The notes: generated by a model from the letters alone, not told the origin. DNA of 64,000 nt from Darksidea phi (GCA_030770425.1 JASJFT010000144.1:52249-116248), one strand, 5' to 3'. Numbered from the stretch's first letter, positions 11,646 to 23,952 are shown. Numbers and translations: made by a program.

Positions 11646-14225
11646 CCGCAGTTCTTGGACGATCGGCGAAGGCTTGGGATGCGGGGCGGCGTCGTGTGAG
11701 GTTGGAAAAGAGTTGCTCGGCACTTTCTCGGTAACCTCCATGTTCCTTCGCGAGGCAGTCGCGGCGAACTCGGTCGACGTTGACGTTTAGGGGCGCTAGC
11801 AGTCCAGCAACTCATCTCTACGGCTAGTATGCACACAGTCACTCATTGTACACGGCACCACCGGGAGGCGAGAGTATTAGCGAGCGCTACGAGCTTGGAC
11901 AACTCATGCGCAGATCAATACTAAGCCTAAGAAAACTTATTAGTAGCAGCTCTAAGGATGCTCATTCTGCCCCCCTTGTTCTTGTTCTTGGAGTCCCTCA
12001 GCTGTGCCGGTGCCGCTCTCGAGTCACGCTTGAACATTTTCATCTTATCATCGCCCCCGTTGGCGAACACATATGTGATCCATGGATCCTTGAGCATGGG
12101 CCAGATCCCACCAAAGCAGCTCCCTGGAGATCAACTTACCAAATTAGGAGATGAGAAACCGCCACATATGCACGGGCATGACCTCAGCACCGATAAAGAT
12201 AACATCACCCCGTATTCGCACCGAAGGAATATTCTACCAGCCAATCGCCTGTGACCCCCGTCCCTGCTTGAATATAATTATGCTGGTGCTCAAGCTTGGG
12301 GCCGAATCTCCCAGAGACCAGACGCGCAAATAGGGTCCAAATCAGGCTCCTTGTTTCGGTGTGCGTAAAAACATGGATTGCGTTGGCACCGAGTAAAATC
12401 TCGTATGCTAAGGAGCTAGCATTGCGCCACCTCCACATCCGCAATCTTTCCCTCACACTCGACCAGGGTTCCCCATCCTTTGACTAGGTATTATAGCAGC
12501 CCTGATGAAAATCCTTCCCTTGTTCCGGCCCTGACTTCTCTCATTTTGTCCTTGCACTTCGACCATGCTTTCTGATCCTTCGTCTGAACTTTATCGTTAG
12601 GCTTGGCGACTCGGGGCCAATTCAATCACCGATCCAGCTGCAAGGCAGATAGGGTCATCGGAACATGCGAGCGTCCGAGACTCCGAGATGCTCCCAAAGT
12701 TCGCCTTGGATATGGCTCGTTCAATCTTTGAGCAGTGTGTCTAGTAGCGACTCGTCCGGCCTTGCGACAGGTTTTTAGAACAAGCGTATCAGCCAAGGAA
12801 CTCGTTCTGGAGTCGGACATTAGAATTCCCATTACATAATGCAAGCAACGGGCTTTACGGCTGTGAACTAACGGTTCGTTAAGATTCGTATTATCGCTGT
12901 AAGAGAATCGATAGCCATGAAAAGCTGACTGTTCAAGCGACCTCTTTTGCATAACGGCTTTTGTAATGTAGCCCTTTTTTGGCTGCACTGTATGTGTAGC
13001 AAGCTTGCATAGTCTCTATTACCAGGCCGAGCGAAATTTGAACTCGCATGTACATGGATAGGCTAAGAGCGAAGGAGATCAATCAGTAACAATCTCCTAC
13101 AAACACACCGCTTTGCATAACAAGCATAACGAATTATTGATCATTGAAATACTTCAGCCATGGTCACGAAAGTATTTGCTCGCAGCAACATCCGCATAGC
13201 ATATAGCACAATACATGTATATCCTTTCCTACCTTGAGATACTGGCTCATATCCCGCCTTACTACAGTTCATAGTTATAGAAGAGTCGTCTGAGTATCTA
13301 GCGTTAAAATGAAAGTCTTCTATACATTATGCGGCGACTCTTGAACTTCTTCAGGTTTCATCACTAAAGATAACGCCCTCGGGGCACTAATATGTATCTG
13401 TTACCACGAGTGTCGGCGGGTTGTTTAGACCCTTTCCATTGATGGTACTTTTCCCACCGTTGCCATGATTGATACTCACCCTTCATACAAGCCTGGCAAC
13501 CGCTCAGAAGCAACTGCTCCTACATAACCTTCGTCGTCAGCGCTCCATATAGGAAACTGATACTTTTCTTTCTCCGCGGTAAAGACAAGCCATGGTTTCG
13601 CTGTTTTGTTTATGATATTCCGAGGAAAACTAGGTGGTGGGAAGTGTGATCAAAAGTATTAGAGAAGGTGAAATTTGGTTTGTAGAAGAGGGTGCTTGTG
13701 ACAGTGAAGTACCGTGGGAAGAAGGTGGCGTGCAGAAGTTATGAATTGCAGTAGTAAGAAGGAACAGCGTGAAAGGAGCGAAGGGGATGATATATGCATG
13801 GAGAATTTTCTACAGCGGAAGACTAGTGTTGTAGAGGTTGTCAATGGGATAGAAACAACAGGGTGTAGGTGTTGAGAGGGTACAAGCGGTCTATTAGCAG
13901 AGTGGTGGTGGAGCAAACGAAGCCTGTATAGTAGGAGTTTATAGACGTCTTAAGGTAGAGCGGGAAATCGGAAGGGAATGGTAGAAGATTGAGATATTGT
14001 TGCATGGGCAGCAGTTTTAGAATGAAGACAGTAGACTACAAATACCTAAGGTGTTTGTGGCTCCACTGCGTATGAAGGAACGACATGAAAGGAAAGTCCG
14101 GTCCCCATTTTACCAAACTAAAAGAGCGGATGTCCTCATCAATAGCAAGCTTGCCTTTAGCCCATAGTTTCCAAGAGTCAGCACTCCTTCCCTCTCTTGG
14201 TCATGCTTCTTGACTTCTTGACCGT
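11646..14225. other. 2.6 kb gene-poor interval
   Basis: No supported gene. A minus-strand frame at 12205-12456 (83 codons; FTHTETRSLIWTLFARL) has a leucine/aromatic pattern loosely like fungal DUF7730/F-box-type proteins, but it lacks flanking exons I can join. The right end is presumably the 3' flank of the dynamin gene. Confidence 0.5.
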
Positions 14226-16704
14226 CTAGCTGAAGCCACCCAGAGCCTCCTTGAATATCTGGAGCCCCTTCTCCAACACCTTCTTCCTCTCCTCCAATCT
14301 CTCCCTGTTCCTAGACACATCATGCGCCTCCTTCGCCAGCGTGTCGATCTGGACATCCGACATACCAGCAATGAGAGTAGGCGACAGGACATTGTGGCTG
14401 AGCGTGTCTACAAGATGACGTTCAATGACTTGCTTCGAGACACAATTAATGAAATACTTCAACTCGTCCGCGTAGTAAGCGATTTGCGAATCCAGTGCAT
14501 CTTCGGCCGAGAACCTATCCATATTCTGCTCGATGCCGAAGGCCATACCAGAGTTCAGCTTGGCAGGGTCGATGTAGGTTCGGGTACTAAGGTCTTCTTC
14601 AAACAGGCAGACTTCGGCGCCTTTGGCGACATTCGAAAGGATTTGTGCATATTTGGATTTGCGTTGGTCTTGGAGCTTGGAAGTGAAGTACTGATACAGT
14701 TAGCAAATGAACTAAAAGAAACATAGAAGGTGAGGATGACTTACGTGATTGTATGTCATGGGGTGACGGCCCTTGTCTGCCATGATCTTCTCCAACTCGT
14801 CCTTGGCAGCCCGCAGGGATTTATCAAGCGCAGCATCAACACAGAACTCGCGCAAGCGCCCCTTGATGTCATTCGGTGCAGCCTCCTCAAGCACAATATT
14901 CACGAATGTTTTGCAACGTGCTGAGACGTTTTCGATGTGTTGTTGAGCGAGATCCTTCCAGCGTGTAGACTGCTCCCAGAAAAGCTGAGAGATTGTGAGT
15001 GGATTGAAGTTGCCTGGGAGTTCACAGCCGCGGGCGCGTTCGAGCATACGCTGAACCCACTCTATGCCTTCATCACGCGTCATCTTGATAGGCTGGGAAG
15101 GGTCATCACTAGTGTCTTCGTCTTCGTCCTCGTCCTTGTCGTCATCGTCGTGCTGATCCTGTTGGTTGTTGCTCTTGTGCGAGGGAATAGCATACTTGTG
15201 ACCTCGACGGTGCATCGTTTCAGAGAACTTGAGGTTGAGATGCTGGATTACGGCACGGAAGCGACGAATGTTCTCCGGAGAGTCTACAGCTGCTTCCATG
15301 TCGACCTCACCGAAGAAAGTTGAGTCGTACTGGCCTCTAGTGGCGGACTTCAGGAGATCCTGAGTGTGCTGTCCAACTCTAGTGAGGAACGTGCGCTGCT
15401 CAGGAATGGTGTTACGCTTGACGCCGAGCTGATCCATCTCCTTCGTAGTGTTCAAAAGTTTTTCCATGAGCTCGGCCCTTAGGCGTGGTAGTTCATTCTT
15501 TAGATGGTCATGCAGAAGTGAACTGAGCCTGGTGCGAAGGGTCTCAATACCCTTGCAGTCGTTTGGAAGGTCTGCATATGCGCCCTTGGCGAAGAACGAT
15601 CGCTCAGAAGCGTTGCGTTGGACGAAAGTCTTGCCACCTTCGAGTTCACTTCGGTTCTTCACCATGTGCCATCCGAGCTCGAAATAGATATCGTGATTCT
15701 GGGCGAGCCCGAGCCAGTTCCTCTGGTTGGGGGTGCCTTCAATGAGGGAATCTGGTTTGGTGATCAATCCTAGAGTACGCTTCCCTTTGGGATCAATTTC
15801 TTGACAGTGTTTCAGGACGATCTGATTGGCGTAGCTGAAAGTATTAGCAACATTTTCTGACTGTGATTGTTGGAAGCCCTTACTCATTCTTCGCCGAGAT
15901 GACTGCTAAGATTATGGATCTCTTCGTCCTCATATAGTCTAGCACCAGCTCTTTGATGAGCTTCACATCTTCTTCGCTCTGCATCTTATTGGCACTATGT
16001 ATGAGTCCTGGATCATGTCAGCATCTGACCGACTGTTAAAAATTAGTCAAAAACCGACCCGGAAGATCAACGAGAGTCCTACTATCATTAGCATTGGCCG
16101 TGAGGAGCAGCAAGGTAATTGACTTACAACTGAGGTCTCGTAGGTCCACTGATCTCAATCGTAAGCACATCTCGCGCAAATGCTCTATTGCTCTTCCCAA
16201 TCTCGAGAAGTCCCATGGCCTTCTCAGCTTCTTTGATGATCCTTGGGATCTGGCTGAAGTCTGTGATGGTCCGGCTGAACCCTCGAAGCTCTTCTTGTTC
16301 GCTCTCGGGGCGGGCCTTATCGGGATGAATGCGGGTGGCGATGGACGAATGTGATTGTCTACGCAGGATGATCTCAGTAGCGAAACGTGTGCATAGATTC
16401 TCGTGGCGTGGGAAAGCGATCTCGGTAAGCGCTTCAAGAACGGAGCTTTTACCTACAGGCCGTCAGTTAGGGAGCATTTCCAAGAACGAAAGAACTTGCC
16501 AGAAGACTGATCACCACACACCACAAGCTGAGGCAACTCCACAACGCCACTCAGCCCCTGGCGTCTAAGAGCGTCGACGATATCAAGAATTTTCCGCTGT
16601 CCGTCTCCTTGTAGCGCTTCCAAAGAGGTAGTCGTGATGTCATCCAGATCAACCGGACTGACCAGCTCAAGCGCAGCCATGTCATTGGACTCTGTGTCAC
16701 TCAT
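14226..16704 (-). CDS. Dynamin-like GTPase (fungal Mx/Vps1-related class)
   Basis: Large self-assembling GTPase that deforms or severs membranes. Exons 16704-16500, 16452-16128, 16078-16059, 16007-15884, 15834-14745 and 14690-14226 give 742 residues. GTPase motifs are seen in order: G1 GDQSSGKSS (about 64-72), G3 DLPG (181-184) and G4 TKPD (250-253), then the helical stalk, with a GTPase effector domain at the C-terminus (about 590-742). There is no pleckstrin-homology or proline-rich region, so this is the short Mx-like class common in ascomycetes and not classical dynamin. Its cargo or organelle cannot be told. Intron 1 (16453-16499) has GC at its 5' end and splits the P-loop. A 20-nt micro-exon (16078-16059) carries most of the DLPG motif. 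A stalk loop near residues 450-466 is unusually Asp/Glu-rich. The start at 16704 (MSDTESNDMAALE) is preferred over an upstream ATG at 16785. Confidence 0.93.
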
Positions 16705-17993
16705 CTTGGTGGTGTTGTCGTTCTTCTGCGTGAAGCGGCAAAGAGGGGCCCGAATTTCAACGTGTTTATTCAATGTGAGAGTCAAGACAGGTGAGAAGGT
16801 GATGGCAAGTTACTGAGGAGAAGTGGAAGGTTTATAGTGCAAAAGAGCGGTGCGAGCAAGCATTGTATCAGACAAGGCAGCAAACGCATAGCGGCATGCT
16901 GCAGGCGCTAGCATGTATCCGAAAGCAATAGATCAACGAAAAAGAAAGTGCTTGCCCGATCTAAGTCCACACCAAGCCAATGAGAGATGCCCGAGTGAGA
17001 CAGGTTTGACAAAAAGCAGGACCGCTAAGATCCCAGCGCTTGTGGTAAAGGCAGTGTTCACACCAAAAAAGGAAGGTTAAAGGAAAATTGAGGCTGTAAA
17101 AACAACCTGAGGCTCGTCTTCTATCATTCATGTGTGAGTTGGTGGGTGTTCGCGCGGTATTTGCTCCTCACTTTCCAGTATTCATTGGCGACCAACTTCC
17201 TGTTTCAAAAAGTCGTGCCGCATCAGCCACCAGCGTCGTGCAATGCGTAGTGAAGCCTAATGTGCATGTGAGTGGAAGAGCACTGTGCCTAGTATGCAAG
17301 CACCCGAAAAGCGACGGGGTGGAAAAGCGCTAGGCGACCTGTCTCATCCATGCTGGAGACACTAGAACGAGAGTGGATGGCGGAGTGCAGGTACGAAGGA
17401 GCTTGCACCTAATTACAAGCTGATAGGGGCTGTCATCTTTTCTTGAAACCGCTAGGGTGGATCCTCCCGTTGCCGTTCGCTTGAATGAGTGGTGAATGTT
17501 GTCGCTCTCCCCGATGCACCGCCACCTATACCCTTACCTTCGTCACACAAGCCACCGCACGGCTTGACGGGCAGCGGTGCGGTGAGTTGCCAGCTTCTTT
17601 GTGCGATATTGAGTATCCACTGTTACGGTATGGAGGCAACCATAATGTGCAACCGGAAAGGAAAGATATACGTAGGTGCATGGCGCCTTTGCGCGTGCAT
17701 CGGACTGGATAAGTGAATGTGTTAGTCCCAAATAGGATAGTCGATAAATGGCGAATGCGGGCGCGAATAGCCACCGCCAGACATATCATACTTACGGCCA
17801 GTCCTTTGCTCTCCTCTGGGTGCGTATTATCTGTAGTTGTTAGCTCAGAGATAGAGCAAAAGGGAACCTGCTTTCCATGTATTACATTTAGATTGCGTTT
17901 AAGAGTTAAATCGTAACTTTCCGCAAGTACTTTTACAATCACATATAGCAAAGGTCGAATGGAGCCTTTAGACTCTAGCGTTCGTATAAAAAT
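16705..17993. other. 1.3 kb intergenic region
   Basis: Promoter side of the dynamin gene and 3' flank of Pex14/17, both on the minus strand. No gene or RNA was recognised. Confidence 0.55.
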
Positions 17994-19237
17994 TCACCCT
18001 CCAACTTTACCTAGCGGCATTGAACTTCTCCCGCCAGCCGGGAAATTTCTCGCGCTCAAAAACACGCCCTTAACGGCGCGAATATCGCTTTTCAACACCT
18101 CAATCTGGTCACCCTTCCCATCTTTAGTCTTGAGCAACCCATAATTTCCGCCATATAAGCTTCCCATCCCAGGGTAGAACTGATTCTGATAGCTCATCTC
18201 GCTCAGATACGTGGTGAGATCGGACAGCTTCGTCTTGAGGGAGTTCGAGGATGCTGTGTCGTTGGAGTGGGACGATTCCAATTCACGGAGATGCGATGTC
18301 AAAATCCTCAGTCTGTTTTCGTGGCCTGTTATTACTGGGTTCTCTTCCGGGGCTGATGATAGCGAGGGTCGGCGCGATAGTGAGGGGCTGGTTTGTGTGC
18401 CGTAATCGCGGTGGTACAGCTCTGTAGGATCTGAATCGGCCTCTGATATGTCATCTGCAATATCTGAAGCCTTCGACTTCGCTGTCGTCGCTGGGTCTAC
18501 AGATGCCGCATCTCTCAAGCGGTTATTCAATTCCTGCAGTTGTTCTTGCGTGTGGCTTGCAAAGTCATGCCGTGATTCGGTCATGTTTTGCACCATTGGA
18601 GCTATGATATATTTGGACAGTCCGTACATCGTCGCCATAATGCCTCCAGTTATGTATGCTGTATTGAGCAAACGACGGGTGGTGATAAGAGGAGGCTGTT
18701 GTGTTGGCTGGGCGAGGAACTCGGGATACGTGACGATAGGAGGGATGTCTCGGGCTTGGGCGGGAGGTGCTGGTGGTCCGCTGGGTTTCGGGGGCGCCTA
18801 CTAGAGGTCAGTATGATGATGTGATGGTGGGTCCTTTGCTGGCTTCATGAGCAATGAGCATCAAAGGGCATACTGACTGTCGACCAGGCTCGTTCGCCAG
18901 CCTCTATAATATCAGGAGTCGCATCTTCTGCTATTTCCTTTCCTAGTAGTTCCGCAATCTCTTCCGATCCCACCCCCTTGGACTCCAGAAAGGCGGCTTT
19001 TCTTTCCCGAGGCGCATCGCGAATTGTAGGGTCCTCAAGAAACCGTGAGGCCCGTTCCAACAGTGTCGCACTCTCTGTATCTTGCTCTTCTCCAACGTCC
19101 TCCGCCAAGTCCTCGGTGTCAGATGCTGGCCTTGTTTCCGCCTGCTCTTCCGATGACGTTTCTTGCTCTGGGGGTGTTGACGACGGGGTGGTGGCGGGGG
19201 CGCGCTGCCATGCGGGTATGCCAGGTTTACTCGACAT
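17994..19237 (-). CDS. PEX14/17: Peroxin Pex14/17 (Pex33-like) of filamentous fungi
   Basis: Membrane component of the peroxisomal docking complex that receives cargo-loaded Pex5/Pex7. Two exons, 19237-18878 and 18797-17994, are joined across an 80-bp intron with a GTCAGT donor; the product has 387 residues. Residues about 59-99 form the Pex14 N-terminal helical domain that binds receptor WxxxF motifs (SRFLEDPTIRDAPRERKAAF, then ESKGVGSEEIAELLG). A Pro-rich linker follows, then a segment PPIVTYPEF and a hydrophobic stretch at about 163-188 (NTAYITGGIMATMYGLSKYI), the likely membrane anchor. The rest is coiled-coil and acidic/Ser-rich. This layout of a Pex14-like head and Pex17-like tail matches the Pex14/17 protein of Pezizomycotina better than Pex14 itself. 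It is divergent from Ies2 with a 701-bp shared upstream region. Confidence 0.85.
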
Positions 19238-19938
19238 GTCTACTCGCGTGGCTTGAGAGAAGAGGGAAGAGGAGGTGTAAGAGGGTGACGACAGGGTGGG
19301 GTGTGAGAAAGCAATCTCGTCCGTGAAGACTGCTCGGAAGTAGACATGGATTAATTGATGGCTAGAGCCGAGGTCCCTCGCGAAAATAGCACTAAACCGC
19401 ATTCGGCAGCGACCTCCTCCCCAAGCACATGTCAAAGATCACCAAGCAGCGCACTAGCGAATCACCATCATACTGCCGGCGCAAAACAATTGCTTTTGTC
19501 TATTCCGTATATTCAATCACCGCATACATGCTGGTATCATAATAGTTTAATGGCCGACCAATCAGCAGAGCGCTTACGGCGTCTCAGCACGGATTACGAG
19601 GACTCTTCAGGAGCTGACGATTGGGCGTTGCGCAGGGACAAAGGCAGCAGCAATCCAAGCAGGTACGTGAATGTGCATGTGGCTGGCCCCAAGCATCCAT
19701 AGCGGTTGCCCATTCCAGCCGCCGCCGCGCGACGGGAGTACAAGCCTCGCCAACAACCGCACGTCTGCATGGCTATCAATCAGGAAATGCCCCTCACCCT
19801 TCACCACGACGCCGCTGCGATCCCTGCACCCATCTTCGCCCAGGAAGACACGCCGCCACCAGCGTCTTGCTGATCCTGCGCATCTCTGCTCCTACATCAC
19901 TGCACCCCCCACCCACGACCCCCGACCACAACGCAGCC
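19238..19938. promoter_or_regulatory. Bidirectional upstream region, Pex14/17 and Ies2
   Basis: 701 bp separate the divergent start codons. Frames on both strands are short; the region presumably contains both promoters and leaders. No conserved site was identified by eye. Confidence 0.5.
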
Positions 19939-21206
19939 ATGCCTCGCCTGCGATCGCGCGCAAATCTAACAGCTCCTAGTGCTCCCACGGCTTCCTCGAC
20001 GCGCCCGAGACGCAATACCGCGAACCAGGCCCCGCCAGCTGCCGTCATCCAGCGCTCCTCGCCCGAAGAGTCGCGTCAGTCCATCCATCTCACCGTGAAA
20101 GCCTCCCCGGGCAAGCTCCGCAAAGCCACCGAGAGCACCCCGCGCACCGCTGTTAGCTCGCGCAATATCGTCGTGGGAAAGCGGACATCGCGAAACAGCA
20201 GAATAGTACAGGAGCCGGATAGCGACGATGAGGACGACGAAGACGACGCCGACGAAGTGGATGCTATGGATGTAGACGAGGAGGAAGAGGACGAGGACGA
20301 GGACGCTGAAGGTGACGAAGACGAAGACATGGATGCTGAGGGTGACGAGGACGACGAGATAGAGGTCACCCCAGCCTCAAACATCGTTGTAGCGACCAGC
20401 AGGAGCGTCCCCGTGAAGCCCAGTGCAGCCCAGGACTCGGTCGAAGCCAAGGAAATGACCATGGACGAGGACGACGACGAAGAGCTGTCTGAGCTCGATT
20501 CAGAAATGGAAGGCGACGATGAGGACGCGGAGGGCGAAGACGAAGACGCCGAAGGGGAAGAGGACGATGAGCTAGCCGGACCCGAGGACGAGGAAATGGA
20601 CAGCGACGAGGATGCGAGCCGAGATCAAACACCAGATCTGAGCAAAATGACGCGGCGACAACAGGCTATGGTTGTGCAGGGAGCTGACGAGAGTTTGATG
20701 GCCCTATCGAACGGTATGCATTGCACTGTATTGACGTTGTGTTCGGTCCACGCGCTGATACTCGTACAGAGGCGCAAAAGAAGAAACACCTGACCGCCGA
20801 AGAGCACGCTATGCGCCGAGCCGAAATGGCACGCCGACGTAAGAACCTCAGCGAGAAACGCAACGAAGAGGAGAAGGTCAGCCTACTCAATCACCAAGTC
20901 CGATTTGGAAAGGTGCAAACCTGCTGACTTCTATAGATGGACACTATCAACCGTCTGCTCAAGAAGCAACCACCAAAACGAGGACGAAAGGCTTTTCAAG
21001 AGATCACCGAGTTTGGCCAAGAAGACGAACCAGAGGTCGAGAGAGCCCACCCTCTCTACGTCCGCTACAAGCAAAACGTCAATGGAACCTTACTAGCTAT
21101 CCCTCATGAGTGGCTGCATGCACCTGCCGGTAGCTTGCTGTCCGGGAAAACTGCTCCCGCATCTAGAGCCCCTTTCAGCGGCCGGATGGTCGAAGAGGTT
21201 GCGTAA
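19939..21206 (+). CDS. IES2: INO80 chromatin-remodelling subunit Ies2 (PAPA-1 domain)
   Basis: Nuclear subunit of the INO80 nucleosome-remodelling complex. Exons 19939-20713, 20770-20876 and 20937-21206 give 383 residues. The N-terminus (MPRLRSRANL) is basic and Ser/Thr/Pro-rich. Residues about 95-225 are extremely acidic, with long Asp/Glu runs. The diagnostic PAPA-1-like conserved region starts in exon 2 (LTAEEHAMRRAEMARRRKN) and runs into exon 3 (MDTINRLLKKQPPKRGRKAF). The C-terminus holds a short conserved block with LLAIPHEWLHAP. A longer open frame starts at 19621, but its upstream part lacks similarity and the ATG at 19939 begins the conserved protein. Family membership rests on the PAPA-1 region and overall order. 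Confidence 0.9.
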
Positions 21207-21739
21207 TGTGGTCATTTTGTATATCAAGATCTTACTGCGAGCATTTATATGGAGTTTGGCTGGCCGCCATCTTGTATTACCGAACTAGAAGACCATTGGA
21301 AATGCTCATTACAAGTGTAGCAACGGGCTCTCGGGCCGGACAGCATTCGGTAGGACATTTCAATGTTAGACGTATTTACGCATTCCCCATATTCCTTAAT
21401 TTCGCACCTCTTTGAAATCACCATTTCTTGATATTCAGTCCGGCTAGTGTTGCGCGTTTCGCGTGGGACTCATGCATATTCACAATTCTGGACATGCTTG
21501 CAAGAAGAGCAGCCTACTCCCGTGCGGCGAGGTGCGGCGATGTAGGGCAGTGCTGCTTCAAGCTGAAGGCAACAAGCCAATTAGCGCACAGTAATGTCTA
21601 CAAGAAATAGGAATTTGAGAGGGTTTAAGAGGTATTTCGATGTGAAAATGGGGGTGGCCGTTTAAATACAACCGCTTTTTCCCACTGCCACCCGTTGCTG
21701 CGAAACCACCTCTCCCAGCCATCATTCGTCCACCACGTC

Positions 21740-22240
21740 ACCCTCCTCCTACTCAACCTCCCCACCGAACTGCAGGTCGTAATAGCAGAATATTTCCACC
21801 AATCCCCATAGTTCATCTACGACATTCGCGCAACGAATCGGGATTTCCGCGCCATCTTTCCCCCTCTCCCTAGACGAGATGATAGACATGGAATGAAAGT
21901 GTCACTTCGCGCGGTACCACGATATAGATGCGTGCGGCACCTGCTCAGGGTTTCGCGAAGCAAGTATGTTTGCAACGGCGCAGTTGAAGGGGATGAAGGC
22001 GTTTAACTACGTGGGAGGAGATGTGGATGGGCGGCATGAGGGGTGGTGTCTGTCGTGTGAGTTCGCTGGTGCGGGCAAACCGTCGAAATGTGTTCAAGGA
22101 CGGTATTGCCCTGCCGCGAATGTTTTGGTGTATGGGGGGCAAGGTGGGTGTGGTGCGCTCAATGCCGTCATGTTAAGAGAGATGAATATGATGCTGGTGG
22201 TGTGCTGGATTATGACGAGTGGAAGAAAGACACTTGTCTT
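21740..22240 (+). pseudogene. Decayed F-box/Cys-rich protein gene
   Basis: Plus-strand translation around 21744 gives LLNLPTELQVVIAEYF, an F-box core, then a TAG stop directly before FIYDIRATNRDFRAIFPPL, which continues the same domain. After about 21890 the frame shifts to DIDACGTCSGFREASMFA and WCLSC, a Cys-pair region typical of a large F-box family in plant-associated ascomycetes. A further shift is needed near 22080 to reach CREC...CAQC...CLGC. One stop plus at least one frameshift argue for a pseudogene, though an unrecognised intron could explain the second shift. No intact start was found. Confidence 0.5.
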
Positions 22241-22251
22241 GGTTGCCGTCG

Positions 22252-22450
22252 GCGCTGTGGAGAGAGGAGGTGTAGGGAGAGGTGTGTCTCTAGGAGGGGG
22301 CGGGAACACATTACAGAGGAGGACACGAGGACACGAGGAGAAAGGAGGAGAGGAGGAAGGGGGACGGAAGGAAGGGCAAAAGAGGAGAGGAGAAGCGGGG
22401 ACGAGGAGTAGTAGGGAAGAGAGAAGGGAAAGAAGTAGAAAGGAGTGGGC
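22252..22450 (+). repeat. Purine-rich (GGA/GAG) tract
   Basis: About 200 bases with the plus strand almost wholly G and A, including repeated GGACACGA and GGAGA units. It produces spurious Arg/Glu/Gly-rich and Ser/Pro-rich frames. Confidence 0.8.
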
Positions 22451-22889
22451 TAGGAAGTGGGATAAGGCGGTATTGGACAAGTCCTTTAAGGAGACGCTTA
22501 TTGGATTGAGAGGGTGTGATAACGATAACGAGATGGATGGACTGGGGGAAGAGTTAATAATCGAATTAGAGATGGGAGACCCGGGCGTGAGAGTTAGGGA
22601 GGAAAGAGAGGGTTTCGAGCAGGACTTTGGCCTAAAAGATCTCTTTGATGAGGGCAAGGAAGAACGTGTAGATAGAGAAGAAAGGGAGGATATATGCATG
22701 GAAGTTGAGGGGGTGGGAGGAATGGAGGAGCGCGCGCTTCTAGTTACCGGGATGGCGGAGGGAGATGAAGCGGAATGGGTGGCTGATGAGATCGACGGAG
22801 TGGCATATACGGAGTTGAGTAACCGGTCTGAGCTTTCTACACCGGCCTAATTATTGCTCAACTAAGAAATCCGCACAACTACCAAACTC

Positions 22890-23860
22890 TCAGATTTTGA
22901 AAGAGGAAATCGTGCCATCGCTCCCCGCAACAAACAGCGTATTTTTATCCGCCTCGGTCTTGCCGTTCGTGACCGCCGTCGCGCTCGATACAGTAGCTGC
23001 CTTGCTAACCTTCCCATCCGCCGCCACCTTCTGAATGCCATTCGAAGCAGCCACATACGCAACACTTTCTGGACTGACATACATATCGTCGGCCATTTGG
23101 TTGGACCAAATGGTGATGGGGCTGCCGGTTTTCGCGCCGGTGGCATCGACGGCGAGTTTGTAGAATTTGTTGGCGAAGATGTTGGTGTAGTAGATGAAGC
23201 CGTTTGAGTAGCGGACGCCGTCGATGCCCATGCTGTTTGCTTATGTTAATCCTCTGAAGGGGCTTGGTGTGAATATTAATATGTGACTGGATATGCAACT
23301 TACGGCAGACCAGATGATGGTTTCATGGACGCATCCTCAATTGCGAGGCTGTATGCCCCAGTGTTGATGTTCATCCTCCAAACAGCACCCTTGCTTGCAT
23401 CCCCAATGAGGACAGTATCGTTGTTGAAAGCAGTCAAACCATTCCAGAACCCACTCTCCGGCACCTTCTTCAAAAGCGAAGTGACTGCGGTGCCGCTCGT
23501 GAAATCGACCTTCCAGATGCCCCACGATCCAGGCTTGTTCCCACCAGCGCTCGCGTAGTTTCCAGCTACCACAGCAAAAACATCTGGAGCGACCTCAGCG
23601 ATAGCCGCGGAACAGGTCGCGTCGGTGAACGATGCGATCTTTGCTGCTTTCTTTGTAGCGGGGTCAACGGACCATAGCTCTGCCTTGTCGAAGAAGGAGA
23701 CGAGGATTTGGCCATTTGAGCGCTGCGCGATACCTTCCGCTGCTTTTGGAGAGGAGAACTTGTATATGGATGTTGTAGCTACTTGTCGCTTTCCAAGGGC
23801 TGCTGCTGAAGCTACAGCCGTGAGCGAGAGAACCTGGAGGAGAGCGGAGGTGAAACGCAT
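22890..23860 (-). CDS. Secreted SMP-30/gluconolactonase-like beta-propeller
   Basis: Exons 23860-23304 and 23232-22890 join across a 71-bp intron to 299 residues. A signal peptide is clear (MRFTSALLQVLSLTAVASA), followed by Leu-Gly-Lys-Arg, a likely Kex2 cut. The mature part has repeated blade-like segments (EGIAQRSNGQILVSFFDKAE, WNGLTAFNNDTVLIGDASKG, YVAASNGIQKVAADGKVSKA) as in six-bladed propellers of the SMP-30/strictosidine-synthase class that are common as secreted ascomycete proteins. Whether it is an enzyme, for instance a lactonase, cannot be told; metal ligands were not assigned with certainty. A TATA box lies about 85 bp upstream. Confidence 0.88.
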
Positions 23861-23944
23861 CGTGTTGGCTTGTTAAACTCAAGACAGAAGCTGTTATCAA
23901 GGCCCAAAACATGTAATTTTTCACCCTCTATGCAGGGAAGTCGA

Positions 23945-23952
23945 TATATATA
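23945..23952 (-). promoter_or_regulatory. TATA box of the SMP-30-like gene
   Basis: TATATATA about 85 bp before the start codon at 23860, within a short AT-rich patch. Confidence 0.5.

Larger units (their letters stand above)
21207..22889. other. Gene-poor interval with an F-box relic and purine tract
   Basis: 3' flank of Ies2, then the F-box remnant and a strongly purine-biased tract (about 22252-22450) that keeps long artefactual frames open on both strands. Confidence 0.55.

Noticed and set aside
12205..12456. 83-codon minus-strand frame with a DUF7730-like feel
   Set aside because: Too short, with no joinable exons and only a general leucine/aromatic pattern.
13021..13060. Possible minus-strand tRNA B box (GAGTTCAAATT)
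   Set aside because: No A box at the right distance and no cloverleaf could be drawn.
21966..22850. 294-codon plus-strand frame
   Set aside because: Only its first 40 or so residues resemble a protein family (the F-box relic); the rest is translation of the purine tract.
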